From Oscillospiraceae bacterium (GTDB lineage: Bacteria; Bacillota; Clostridia; Oscillospirales; Ruminococcaceae): 14,585 bases of DNA. A model generated the notes under the pieces. The model was not told where the DNA came from, made no database searches, and worked only from the letters and a program-made list of their open reading frames with translations. The position numbers were made by a program, and so were the translations under genes. The DNA is taken from the NCBI GenBank assembly GCA_019420135.1, contig JAHZHS010000028.1, positions 1 through 14,585 on the forward strand. The letters are read 5' to 3'. Below, one piece after another: positions 6,870 to 13,755 of this stretch. Each line of letters begins with the position of its first letter. Positions within the stretch are counted from its first letter, which is position 1.

Positions 6870-6898
6870 TTGTAACTTTTTGGCTTTTCGTTTATACT
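6870..6898 (+). promoter_or_regulatory. Sigma-A-type promoter of the aminotransferase gene
   Basis: The -35 TTGTAA (6870-6875) and -10 TATACT (6893-6898) are 17 nt apart and match the consensus at 4/6 and 5/6. Transcription would start near 6904-6906, giving a leader of about 90 nt before ATG 6995. It is the best promoter match I found in the window. Confidence 0.75.
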
Positions 6899-6902
6899 TT
6901 AA

Positions 6903-6955
6903 TGTATGTCTGTTGCTGTGTGTTTTTTTAGAGGGGAATGCACAGGAGGCATACA
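6903..6955 (+). other. Possible stem-loop in the aminotransferase mRNA leader
   Basis: TGTATGTCT (6903-6911) can pair with AGGCATACA (6947-6955), with one G-U pair. Inside it CTGTG (6916-6920) can pair with CACAG (6941-6945). The fold would form at the very 5' end of the predicted transcript. It could stabilise the mRNA or regulate it. I do not recognise a known riboswitch or T-box in it. Confidence 0.35.
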
Positions 6956-6994
6956 ATAAGGATATGCAACACGGAAAGAATAGGGGGAAGCATC

Positions 6995-8275
6995 ATGTCT
7001 GAATATCGCAACATGACAAAAGAACAGCTCCTGGCCGAAAAGGCCACCCTGGAGAAGTCCTACGCCGACTTCAAGGCCATGGGCCTCAAGCTCAACATGG
7101 CCCGCGGCAAGCCCGGCCCGCACCAGATGGACCTGGCCATGGATCTGCTCAAGATGGAAGACTATACCGCCAGTGACGGCACCGATGCGCGCAATTACGG
7201 CAACCTGGAAGGCCTTGAGGAGGCCCGTGCCCTGTTTGGCGACATCATGGGCGTCAAGCCGGAGAACGTCTTTGTGGGCGGCAACTCCAGCCTGCAGCTG
7301 ATGTATCTGCTGGTCAGCATCGGCTGGACCTTCGGCTTCCAGGATTCTCCCTGCCCCTGGTCCCAGGTGGAAAAGCCCAAGTTCCTCTGCCCGGTGCCCG
7401 GCTATGACCGTCACTTCCGCATCACCGAGGAATTCGGCATTGAGATGATCAATATTCCCATGTCTCCCGAAGGCCCCGATATGGATATGATCGAGAAGCT
7501 GGTGGCCGAGGATGCCTCCATCAAGGGCATTTGGTGTGTGCCGCAGTACTCCAATCCCGACGGCTATACCTACAGTGACGAGACGGTGCGCCGCTTCGCT
7601 TCCATGAAGACGGCTGCCCCCGATTTCAAGATCTTCTGGGATGAGGCATACATTGTCCATCACCTGACCGACGAGATCATCGAGACCCCCGTCCTGCTGG
7701 AGGAGAGCCGCAAGTACGGCAATGAGGACCGCGTCTTCATGTTCACCTCCACCAGCAAGATCACCTTCCCGGGCGCCGGTGTGTCCGCTCTGGCCTGCAG
7801 CGAAAACTCCATGAAGTATGTCTGCAAGCGGTTCGAGGTCATGATCATCAGCTATGACAAGATGAACCAGCTTCGCCATGTCCGTTTCCTGAAGAACAAG
7901 GAGGGCGTCCTGGCCCATATGAAGAAGCATCGCCGCCGTCTGGCTCCCTGCTTCGATGCGGTCAAGACCACCTTTGCCCAGGAACTGACCCCCTGCGGCG
8001 ATATCGCCCACTGGACCAACCCCAAGGGTGGTTACTTCATCAGGCTGTACGTCATGCCCGGCTGCGCCAAGCGTGTGGCCCAGCTGTGCAAGGACGCCGG
8101 CCTTGTGCTGACCGGTGCGGGTTCCGCTTACCCGTACGGCCGCGATCCCGAGGATTCGCACCTGCGCATTGCGCCCACCTATCCCAGCCTGGATGAAGTG
8201 GAAAAAGCGTCTGTCCTGCTGACTGTCTGTGTGCGGCTTGCCGTTGTGGAAAAGCTGCTCGCCCAGGCGGAGTAA
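6995..8275 (+). CDS. PLP-dependent class I aminotransferase, AspT-like
   Basis: This 426-residue cytoplasmic enzyme belongs to the AspT-like subgroup of fold-type I aminotransferases (annotated as aspartate or alanine/glyoxylate-type), which moves an amino group between an amino acid and a 2-oxo acid through PLP. Visible elements are MARGKPGPHQMDL near the N-terminus, GGNSSLQLMYL (cofactor phosphate region), Asn187 in SNPDGYTYSD, Asp216 and Tyr219 in FWDEAYIVHHL, the PLP-binding Lys255 in STSKITFPGAG, and the carboxylate-binding Arg391 in SHLRIAPTYP. ATG 6995 is preceded by AGGGGGAAG and begins MSEYRNMTKEQ; an in-frame ATG at 6938 would add 19 residues but has a poorer fit. It is apparently transcribed from its own promoter, 47 nt ahead of secDF. 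Substrate preference (Asp, Ala or other) cannot be settled by eye. Confidence 0.9.
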   Translation: MSEYRNMTKEQLLAEKATLEKSYADFKAMGLKLNMARGKPGPHQMDLAMDLLKMEDYTASDGTDARNYGNLEGLEEARALFGDIMGVKPENVFVGGNSSLQLMYLLVSIGWTFGFQDSPCPWSQVEKPKFLCPVPGYDRHFRITEEFGIEMINIPMSPEGPDMDMIEKLVAEDASIKGIWCVPQYSNPDGYTYSDETVRRFASMKTAAPDFKIFWDEAYIVHHLTDEIIETPVLLEESRKYGNEDRVFMFTSTSKITFPGAGVSALACSENSMKYVCKRFEVMIISYDKMNQLRHVRFLKNKEGVLAHMKKHRRRLAPCFDAVKTTFAQELTPCGDIAHWTNPKGGYFIRLYVMPGCAKRVAQLCKDAGLVLTGAGSAYPYGRDPEDSHLRIAPTYPSLDEVEKASVLLTVCVRLAVVEKLLAQAE

Positions 8276-8291
8276 GCTGGAAATAGAAGTC

Positions 8292-8307
8292 TTGCCCGCG
8301 TGGGCAA
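8292..8307 (+). other. Short hairpin between the aminotransferase gene and secDF
   Basis: TTGCCC (8292-8297) pairs with GGGCAA (8302-8307) over a 4-nt loop (GCGT) and is followed by TATTT and then the secDF ribosome binding site GGAGG (8313-8317). It lacks a proper T-run, so it is at best a weak attenuator or mRNA-processing/stability element. Confidence 0.35.
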
Positions 8308-8322
8308 TATTTGGAGGTACCT

Positions 8323-10647
8323 ATGAGCAGAAAAGGAAAGTCATGGCACTTTATTGTCGTGGCGATTCTGATCGTCGTCTTTGCATGGACGGCCATCGGC
8401 GGTGTCAGCTATCAGTATGGTGACATCAAGAACACTTACATCAAGGGTGTTTCGGACATCCGCTTCGGCATTGATATCCGCGGCGGTGTAGATGTTACCT
8501 TCGTCCCGGCAGGGGACGTTGACGCCACCGACGTCCAGATGCAGGCGGCACAGACCGTTATCAACGACCGTCTGGTCGGCCTTGGCATCACCGACTATGA
8601 AAGCTATGTCGATGCCAACAAAGACCGCATCATCGTCCGCTTCCCCTGGAAGAGCGACGAGTCGGATTTTGACCCGCAGCAGGCCATCGATGAGATCGGT
8701 ACCACTGCCGAGATGGTGTTCCGCGAGGGCAGCACTGCCGGCGGAGACGTCATCCTGACCGGTGCCCAGGTGGCGTCTGCCTCGCCGGGGTACGATTCCA
8801 GCAACGGTTATGTGGTCCCGCTTTCCTTTACCAGCGACGGCGCCTCCGCCTTTGCGGAAGCCACCACCCGCCTGTATCAGGATGGCGGTACCATCAGCAT
8901 CTGGCTGGATGATGAGAACATCAGCACCGCCACGGTCAACGCTGCCATCACCGACGGCAAGGCCATCATTGAGGGCAACTTCACCGCTGAGCAGGTGGAG
9001 ACTCTGGCCAACCAGATCAACTCCGGCGCACTGCCCTTTGCTCTGGAGGCGGAGAGCTTCTCCACCATCAGCCCGACCCTGGGCGCCCGCAGCCTGGATG
9101 TCATGGTCATGGCCGGCATCATCGCCTTTGTGCTGGTTGCCGTCATGATGATCGTCCGTTACCGTCTGCCCGGCGCGCTGGCAGTCATCTCTCTGCTGGG
9201 CCAGGTCACTGCGACACTGGCCGTGGTTTCCGGCTACTTCTCGGTGTTCTCCGGCTCCACCCTGACCCTGCCCGGCATTGCCGGTATCATTCTGGGTGTC
9301 GGTATGGGTGTTGACGCCAACGTCATTACTGCCGAGCGTATCCGCGAGGAGCTGGGCAAGGGCAAGACGCTGGACGGTGCCATCTCCAGCGGCTTCCGCA
9401 TGGGCCTGACGCCTGTCATCGACGGCAACGTCACCATTGTCATTGTTGCGGCCATCCTCATGGGCGCTTTCGGCCCCACCGACGGCTTCTGGGCCAAGGT
9501 GTTTACAGCCATCTTCACCTGGTTCGGCGCTTCCACCGCGGGCACTATTTACTCCTTCGGCTTTACGCTGCTGACCGGTGTTATCCTGAACTTTGTGTTC
9601 GGCGTCTGGGCAACCCGCGTTATGATCCGCGGCGCCTCCAAGATCAAGGCTCTGCGCAATCCCTGGCTCTATGGCGGCGAGAAGGATCCCGCCAAAGTCT
9701 GGAAGACTCCCAAGATCAATTTTGTGGGCAACCGCAAAAAGTACTATACCTTCTCCTGCGTGCTGGTTGCTGTGGTGCTGGTGTTCTCCCTGGTATTCGG
9801 TGTCTCCATGGACATTGAATTCAAGGGCGGTTCCATGGTCACCATGGGCTACCAGGGCGAGGCGGACATCAACGCCATCAAGTCTGCGGCGGAGACCACG
9901 CTGGGTGTGTCCAACACCACGGTCCAGACCGGCAATGACATTTCGGGTAACCAGACTCTGACCCTTACCATGCCCGGCACCACCACCCTCACCACCGAGG
10001 ACGTGGATTCTCTGCTGAGCGCACTGAACGAGCAGTTCCCCGACAACAGCTTTGTTCAGAATGAGATCAGCAACGTGGACGCCACCATCGGCAACGAGTT
10101 CTTCGCCAAGAGCCTGGTGGCTGTTGCGGCTGCCTGCGTGCTGATCCTCATCTACATTGCGTTCCGCTTCCGCAAGATTGGCGGCTGGCCTGCAGGCAGC
10201 ATGGCTATCGTTGCATTGCTGCATGATATGTTTGTGGTGTACGGCGTTTTTGTTATCTTCCGGATTCCGCTCAACGGCAACTTTATCGCCGCCATGCTGA
10301 CGATTCTGGGCTACTCCATTAACGATACCGTCGTTATCTACGACCGTATCCGCGAGAATACCGCCCTCTACGGCAAGAAGATGCCGCTGACCGATCTTGT
10401 CAACCTGTCCATCAACCAGAGCTTCTCCCGCTCCCTGATGACCTCCATCACCACCTGCGTCGCCCTGGGCGTTGTCTGCGTGGTGGCGCTGGTATTCCAG
10501 CTTGAGAGCATCTGTACCTTTGCCATGCCGCTGATGTTCGGCATGGTCAGCGGTGTGTACAGCACCATGTGCATTGCCACCCAGCTCTGGGTCGATTGGA
10601 AGACTCGCGGCAAAAAGACCGCGCGTCTGCCCAAGAAGGCTTCTTGA
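8323..10647 (+). CDS. secDF: Fused protein-export membrane protein SecDF
   Basis: This 774-residue protein joins SecD and SecF, which assist SecYEG-dependent export using the proton gradient. The SecD half starts with a membrane helix (about 9-28), then RFGIDIRGGVDVTF (47-60) and a large extracytoplasmic domain to about 270. Five helices follow, including GVGMGVDANVITAERIREE with Asp331. The SecF half begins near 463 (INFVGNRKKYYT), with MDIEFKGGSMVTM (Asp497) and the helix GYSINDTVVIYDRIREN with Asp668. Asp331 and Asp668 sit where the proton-relay aspartates of known SecDF proteins lie. The fused form is known from Bacillus. I chose ATG 8323, with GGAGG 5 nt upstream; an in-frame TTG at 8311 overlaps that site. 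nrdR follows after 31 nt. The restricted codon choice suggests high expression. Confidence 0.95.
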   Translation: MSRKGKSWHFIVVAILIVVFAWTAIGGVSYQYGDIKNTYIKGVSDIRFGIDIRGGVDVTFVPAGDVDATDVQMQAAQTVINDRLVGLGITDYESYVDANKDRIIVRFPWKSDESDFDPQQAIDEIGTTAEMVFREGSTAGGDVILTGAQVASASPGYDSSNGYVVPLSFTSDGASAFAEATTRLYQDGGTISIWLDDENISTATVNAAITDGKAIIEGNFTAEQVETLANQINSGALPFALEAESFSTISPTLGARSLDVMVMAGIIAFVLVAVMMIVRYRLPGALAVISLLGQVTATLAVVSGYFSVFSGSTLTLPGIAGIILGVGMGVDANVITAERIREELGKGKTLDGAISSGFRMGLTPVIDGNVTIVIVAAILMGAFGPTDGFWAKVFTAIFTWFGASTAGTIYSFGFTLLTGVILNFVFGVWATRVMIRGASKIKALRNPWLYGGEKDPAKVWKTPKINFVGNRKKYYTFSCVLVAVVLVFSLVFGVSMDIEFKGGSMVTMGYQGEADINAIKSAAETTLGVSNTTVQTGNDISGNQTLTLTMPGTTTLTTEDVDSLLSALNEQFPDNSFVQNEISNVDATIGNEFFAKSLVAVAAACVLILIYIAFRFRKIGGWPAGSMAIVALLHDMFVVYGVFVIFRIPLNGNFIAAMLTILGYSINDTVVIYDRIRENTALYGKKMPLTDLVNLSINQSFSRSLMTSITTCVALGVVCVVALVFQLESICTFAMPLMFGMVSGVYSTMCIATQLWVDWKTRGKKTARLPKKAS

Positions 10648-10678
10648 CACAACCGACACCGAACGGGAGGGAACCCTG

Positions 10679-11152
10679 ATGAAATGTCCGTACTGTGGTG
10701 AGATTGATTCCAAGGTGATTGACTCGCGCCCCACGGAGGACGGCGAAAAAATCCGCCGCCGCCGGGAATGCCTGAGCTGCAAAAAGCGCTTCACGACCTA
10801 TGAGATTGTGGAGACGGTGCCGCTGATGGTGGTCAAGCGCGACCATTCCCGTGAGGTATTCGATCGCCAGAAACTGCTCAACGGTATGCTGCGCGCCTGT
10901 GAAAAGCGCCCGGTCAGCTACCAGCAGCTGGAGGCGGCGGTCAGCAACATTGAGCAGACGCTGCTCAACTCCTATGACCGGGAGGTCTCCTCGATGTATA
11001 TCGGGGATCTGGCCATGGACCAGCTCAAACACATCGATGATGTGGCCTATGTGCGGTTCGCCTCGGTTTACCGCCAGTTCAGCGACGTCAACACCTTTAT
11101 GGAAGAACTCAAGGACATGCTGGATAACCGCTCAAAAAACAGCGATAAATGA
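10679..11152 (+). CDS. nrdR: Transcriptional repressor NrdR
   Basis: This 157-residue repressor of ribonucleotide reductase genes senses ATP/dATP. It has an N-terminal zinc ribbon with Cys3, Cys6, Cys31 and Cys34 (MKCPYCGEIDSKVIDSRP and RECLSCKKRFTTYE), followed by an ATP-cone domain (about 48-138, from PLMVVKRDHSREVFDRQKL). Length and motifs match the family (about 150-160 residues). ATG 10679 has GGGAGG 8 nt upstream, 31 nt after secDF, so the two are probably cotranscribed. Its last 21 nt overlap the 3' end of the convergent DUF4363 gene. Confidence 0.96.
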   Translation: MKCPYCGEIDSKVIDSRPTEDGEKIRRRRECLSCKKRFTTYEIVETVPLMVVKRDHSREVFDRQKLLNGMLRACEKRPVSYQQLEAAVSNIEQTLLNSYDREVSSMYIGDLAMDQLKHIDDVAYVRFASVYRQFSDVNTFMEELKDMLDNRSKNSDK

Positions 11153-11500
11153 TTCTTCCAGCTGCTCCAGTTGGGAAAAGGCGCGCGCTGTCTCCACGGC
11201 GAGATCCGCCGGATTGTCCGGCAGTGCATAATGTTCCAGTGTTGCCAGCGTTTCGTTGACCTTGTCCAGCAGGCTTCTGCGCACGAAGAGACATAGGATC
11301 CGGCTGCGGCTGCAGGAATTGTTTGCCGCGGTGCGGAAGCTTTGTGCAGCGGCCTCAAACTGACCGCTCATAGCCAGACAGTATGCCTGATGCAACTCTT
11401 CCTCCGTTTTGCTGATGTTGTCCGAGACAATCCTGCCGGAGCCGATCACAACGGCCAGCAGCAAGGCAATCAGCAGTACGGCGTAGAGATTGCGTTTCAT
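11132..11500 (-). CDS. DUF4363-like membrane-anchored small protein
   Basis: This 122-residue protein has a single N-terminal membrane helix or uncleaved signal (about 5-22, YAVLLIALLLAVVIGSG). A helical extracytoplasmic part follows (SKTEEELHQAYCLAMSGQFE, then LDKVNETLATLEHYAL), much like DUF4363 proteins found next to DUF421 genes in clostridia. The start ATG (11498-11500) has AAGGGAG 8 nt upstream. It lies 50 nt downstream of the DUF421 gene on the same strand, and its 3' end overlaps nrdR by 21 nt. Function is unknown; the DUF4363 assignment is from length, topology and neighbour. Confidence 0.7.
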   Translation of the reverse strand: MKRNLYAVLLIALLLAVVIGSGRIVSDNISKTEEELHQAYCLAMSGQFEAAAQSFRTAANNSCSRSRILCLFVRRSLLDKVNETLATLEHYALPDNPADLAVETARAFSQLEQLEESFIAVF

Positions 11501-11550
11501 AAGGCAGCACTCCCTTCCGGTGCGGAGCCATACGGCGCCGCATCCTCAGA

Positions 11551-12210
11551 TCAGACCTCTTTCGGGCCGCCCTTTTGGGCGGCCTTTTTTGGTATGATCA
11601 AGGCCTCCCGGCCATTGTACAGAAAAATCAGCACTTGCCGGGAGGACAGTCCCTCTTGCTTCAGCCGACTCTCAAGCCAGTTGTCGTCCAGCCCCAACGC
11701 TTCCAGATTGTCCCGATAGAGGCGCCGGTCAATCAGAATGGGCAGCATGGGCGGAGCATCTCCCTTTTTGGGCTTTTTTGCCACACTGAGGCTGCCGTCT
11801 GATTCAATGACTCCCCACAGAACATCCTCTGGAGAAAAAACCTCGGCGCCGCGCAGGGATTCCGCCAGATCGTTGGGAGTAATGCGCAGATGCCGCAGCG
11901 CACCCTGATCTACGGTGCCGTTGCGGATGACGGTCACCGGATTGCCGAAAAGCAGCCGGGCATACTGCGGGCAATACCAGGCCAGGGTGGAGTTCAGGAT
12001 CTCCAATGAGGTGATCAACAAAATGGGGGTCAGGCTGGCAAACAGGGGAAGCTCCGGCTCGTCGATGCAGATGGAGGCTACGTCGGAGATCAGAAAGGTG
12101 GTGACCAACTCGGAAGGCTGGAGCTCTGCGAGCTGAAGCTTCCCCATCGGCCGCAGAGCGGCGATGGCCACCACGTAGATCACCAGTGTCCGTGTGACGG
12201 ATGACAGCAT
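11551..12210 (-). CDS. DUF421 (YetF-like) membrane protein
   Basis: This 219-residue protein has an N-terminal part with about three hydrophobic segments (5-20, about 36-49, 55-75). A cytoplasmic or spore-core-facing alpha/beta domain follows. Family features are the segment RPMGKLQLAELQPSELV (20-36) and the start of the soluble domain at GNPVTVIRNG (89-98) followed by TPNDLAESLR. DUF421 proteins are common in spore-formers, and related proteins are found in spore membranes, which fits the divergent germination gene. I chose ATG at 12208-12210 because AAGGAG sits 8 nt upstream; the frame is open further to a GTG at 12255. The C-terminal codons (KKAAQKGG) are encoded by the arms of a plus-strand terminator hairpin. 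Biochemical function is unknown. Confidence 0.85.
   Translation of the reverse strand: MLSSVTRTLVIYVVAIAALRPMGKLQLAELQPSELVTTFLISDVASICIDEPELPLFASLTPILLITSLEILNSTLAWYCPQYARLLFGNPVTVIRNGTVDQGALRHLRITPNDLAESLRGAEVFSPEDVLWGVIESDGSLSVAKKPKKGDAPPMLPILIDRRLYRDNLEALGLDDNWLESRLKQEGLSSRQVLIFLYNGREALIIPKKAAQKGGPKEV
11565..11590 (+). terminator. Plus-strand intrinsic terminator inside the DUF421 coding sequence
   Basis: GGCCGCCC (11565-11572), loop TTTT, GGGCGGCC (11577-11584), then six T (11585-11590) make a textbook terminator for plus-strand transcripts. On the minus strand the run is A upstream and no U-tract follows, so it would not stop the DUF421 mRNA by the usual mechanism. The nearest plus-strand gene upstream is nrdR, ending at 11152. 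Confidence 0.8.
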
Positions 12211-12224
12211 AAGGAGGACTCCTT
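12211..12224 (-). promoter_or_regulatory. Ribosome binding site of DUF421 within an inverted repeat
   Basis: Read on the minus strand, AAGGAG TC CTCCTT lies immediately before the ATG. The AAGGAG ribosome binding site (12219-12224) is thus perfectly complementary to the spacer next to the start codon. A hairpin with slightly opened loop pairs could mask the site. This may be chance in a short sequence. Confidence 0.35.
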
Positions 12225-12267
12225 TTTTGATATTCCGCCGTCCCGCTGGCAACACTATGGACGGAAG

Positions 12268-12300
12268 CCGCCTCTGAGCGGTGACGAAAAGAGGAGGCGG
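12268..12300 (+). promoter_or_regulatory. Hairpin covering the ribosome binding site of the gerA-type gene
   Basis: CCGCCTC (12268-12274) is complementary to GAGGCGG (12294-12300), which includes part of the ribosome binding site GAGGAGG (12291-12297) and abuts ATG 12301. The stem is 7 bp, mostly G-C, with a loop of about 19 nt. In the remaining 90-nt divergent region (12211-12300) I find no convincing sigma-A or sigma-G promoter. Confidence 0.4.
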
Positions 12301-13755
12301 ATGCCATTGTCCACACAGAAACTCAGCGAGTCATTGCAGCATAACCTTGCGTATCTGCAGCAGATTTTTGGCTCGTCATCCGATTTTTATACGAAAAAGC
12401 TGATGCTGGGGCAGATTCCGTGTGCCATTGCCCTGTTTACCGGCATCTCCTCGCCGGAAAAGCTCTGGGTCATGGCGCTGGATGCCCTGGAGCGCTGCCA
12501 GGCACCGGCCCGTGACGGACGGCAGCTGCTGTCCTACCTGCTGACCCGCAGCGTAATCCCCGCGGAGAGCACTCCCATCCAGGATACCACCGACCTGATT
12601 GAGAAACTGTCCAACGGCATGTCGGTGCTGCTTATTGACGGATGTGCCGCAGCGCTTGCCGTCTCCACCCAGGAGATGCCCCAGCGCTCCATCGGCCAGC
12701 CCAACGGGGAAGGGGATATCCGCGGCCCGCAGGAGGCCTTCACCGAGCTTTTGCGCAACAATGTGTCGCTTTTGCGCCGCCAGTTCCGTACTGATTCCTT
12801 TGTGGCGGAGATCCATACCGCCCATACCCATGCCAAGACCGAGTATTGCCTTTGCTATGACCGCACGCTGGCTCCGTCGGAGATGATCGATACCCTGCGC
12901 CGCCGGCTGGAAAAAATCAGAATTCCTATTTTGCTGGACAGCGCCTATTTCGCCTCCTTCCTGAAGCAGGACAAACTCAACCTGTTTCCGGCTGCAGCCT
13001 ACACCGAACGCCCGGCCACGGCCTGCGCCCGCCTGTGTGAGGGAAAGGCGGTGATACTGGTTTCGGGCAGTCCCTACGCCATGGTTGTCCCCAGCTTTTT
13101 CAGCGAACATTTTGAGAGCCTGGACGACTACTCCTCGGGTGCGGTATTTGCGGGGATGATCCGTATTCTCAAATATATTGCCTTTTTGCTGTCGGTGTTC
13201 GGACCGGGACTGTATGTGATGGCGGTGGAGTTCGCTCCGGAAACCATTCCCGTCAAGCTGCTTGCCAAGCTGGCTCAGGCCGAGGCCTCCACGCCGCTGC
13301 CTCTCATGCTGGAAATGCTGGGGGTAACCCTTTTGCTGGAGATTGTGCGGGAGGCGGGGCTTCGGGCACCGAAATCCATCGGGCATACGGTCAGCCTTGT
13401 GGGGGCACTGATCCTGGGGGAAACCGCTGTCTCAGCCGGCATCGTGAGCATCCCGGTCCTCACAATGGCGGCAGCTGCCACAGTGGCAACACTGGCCGTT
13501 CCTTCCCTGTACGAGCAGTCCATCCTGTTCCGCTTCATTGTCATTGTAATGGCGGGGGCCTTCGGGTTGCCTGGACTGGCCGGGAGCGGGGTCATTCTTC
13601 TGGCTATGGCGTGCGGCACGGAGCCGTTCGGGTATGACTATCTCTTCCCATTGGTACCTCTAGGCCGGGTATCGTGGCGGGATGGAATCGTGCGTGTGAT
13701 CTGGAGCAAACTGGCCGAGAAAGGATATGTGGTGGGCAAGGATGAAACGCGATAA
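12301..13755 (+). CDS. GerA-family spore germination protein (GerA/GerKA subunit)
   Basis: This 484-residue membrane protein is the A subunit of a nutrient germinant receptor in the spore inner membrane. It has a large soluble N-terminal region (1 to about 280), with IFGSSSDFYTKKLMLG near the start and PQEAFTELLRNNVSLLRRQF in the middle; the latter is the conserved G-P-x-EAF-x-E-x-L-x-x-N-x-x-L-x-R pattern of the family. A membrane domain of several helices begins near 286 (MIRILKYIAFLLSVFGPGLY) and contains APKSIGHTVSLVGALILGE, another family signature. The start is uncertain: ATG 12301 is only 3 nt from AGGAGG, while TTG 12307 has a more normal 9-nt spacing. It is divergent from DUF421 and overlaps the next gene by 14 nt, as in ger operons. 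Such operons are normally expressed in the forespore. Confidence 0.93.
   Translation: MPLSTQKLSESLQHNLAYLQQIFGSSSDFYTKKLMLGQIPCAIALFTGISSPEKLWVMALDALERCQAPARDGRQLLSYLLTRSVIPAESTPIQDTTDLIEKLSNGMSVLLIDGCAAALAVSTQEMPQRSIGQPNGEGDIRGPQEAFTELLRNNVSLLRRQFRTDSFVAEIHTAHTHAKTEYCLCYDRTLAPSEMIDTLRRRLEKIRIPILLDSAYFASFLKQDKLNLFPAAAYTERPATACARLCEGKAVILVSGSPYAMVVPSFFSEHFESLDDYSSGAVFAGMIRILKYIAFLLSVFGPGLYVMAVEFAPETIPVKLLAKLAQAEASTPLPLMLEMLGVTLLLEIVREAGLRAPKSIGHTVSLVGALILGETAVSAGIVSIPVLTMAAAATVATLAVPSLYEQSILFRFIVIVMAGAFGLPGLAGSGVILLAMACGTEPFGYDYLFPLVPLGRVSWRDGIVRVIWSKLAEKGYVVGKDETR

Noticed and set aside
6899..8161. 420-codon minus-strand open frame opposite the aminotransferase gene
   Set aside because: It is a codon-bias shadow. 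The plus-strand gene has catalytic residues, a binding site and a promoter; the reverse frame has none.
8341..10794. 817-codon open frame on the minus strand opposite secDF and the start of nrdR
   Set aside because: It mirrors highly biased GC-rich codons of a certain core gene. The product is low-complexity (Gly/His/Asp/Gln-rich) and resembles no protein I know.
12376..13386. 336-codon minus-strand frame opposite the gerA-type gene
   Set aside because: It is a shadow of a confident GerA-family coding sequence with no independent signals.
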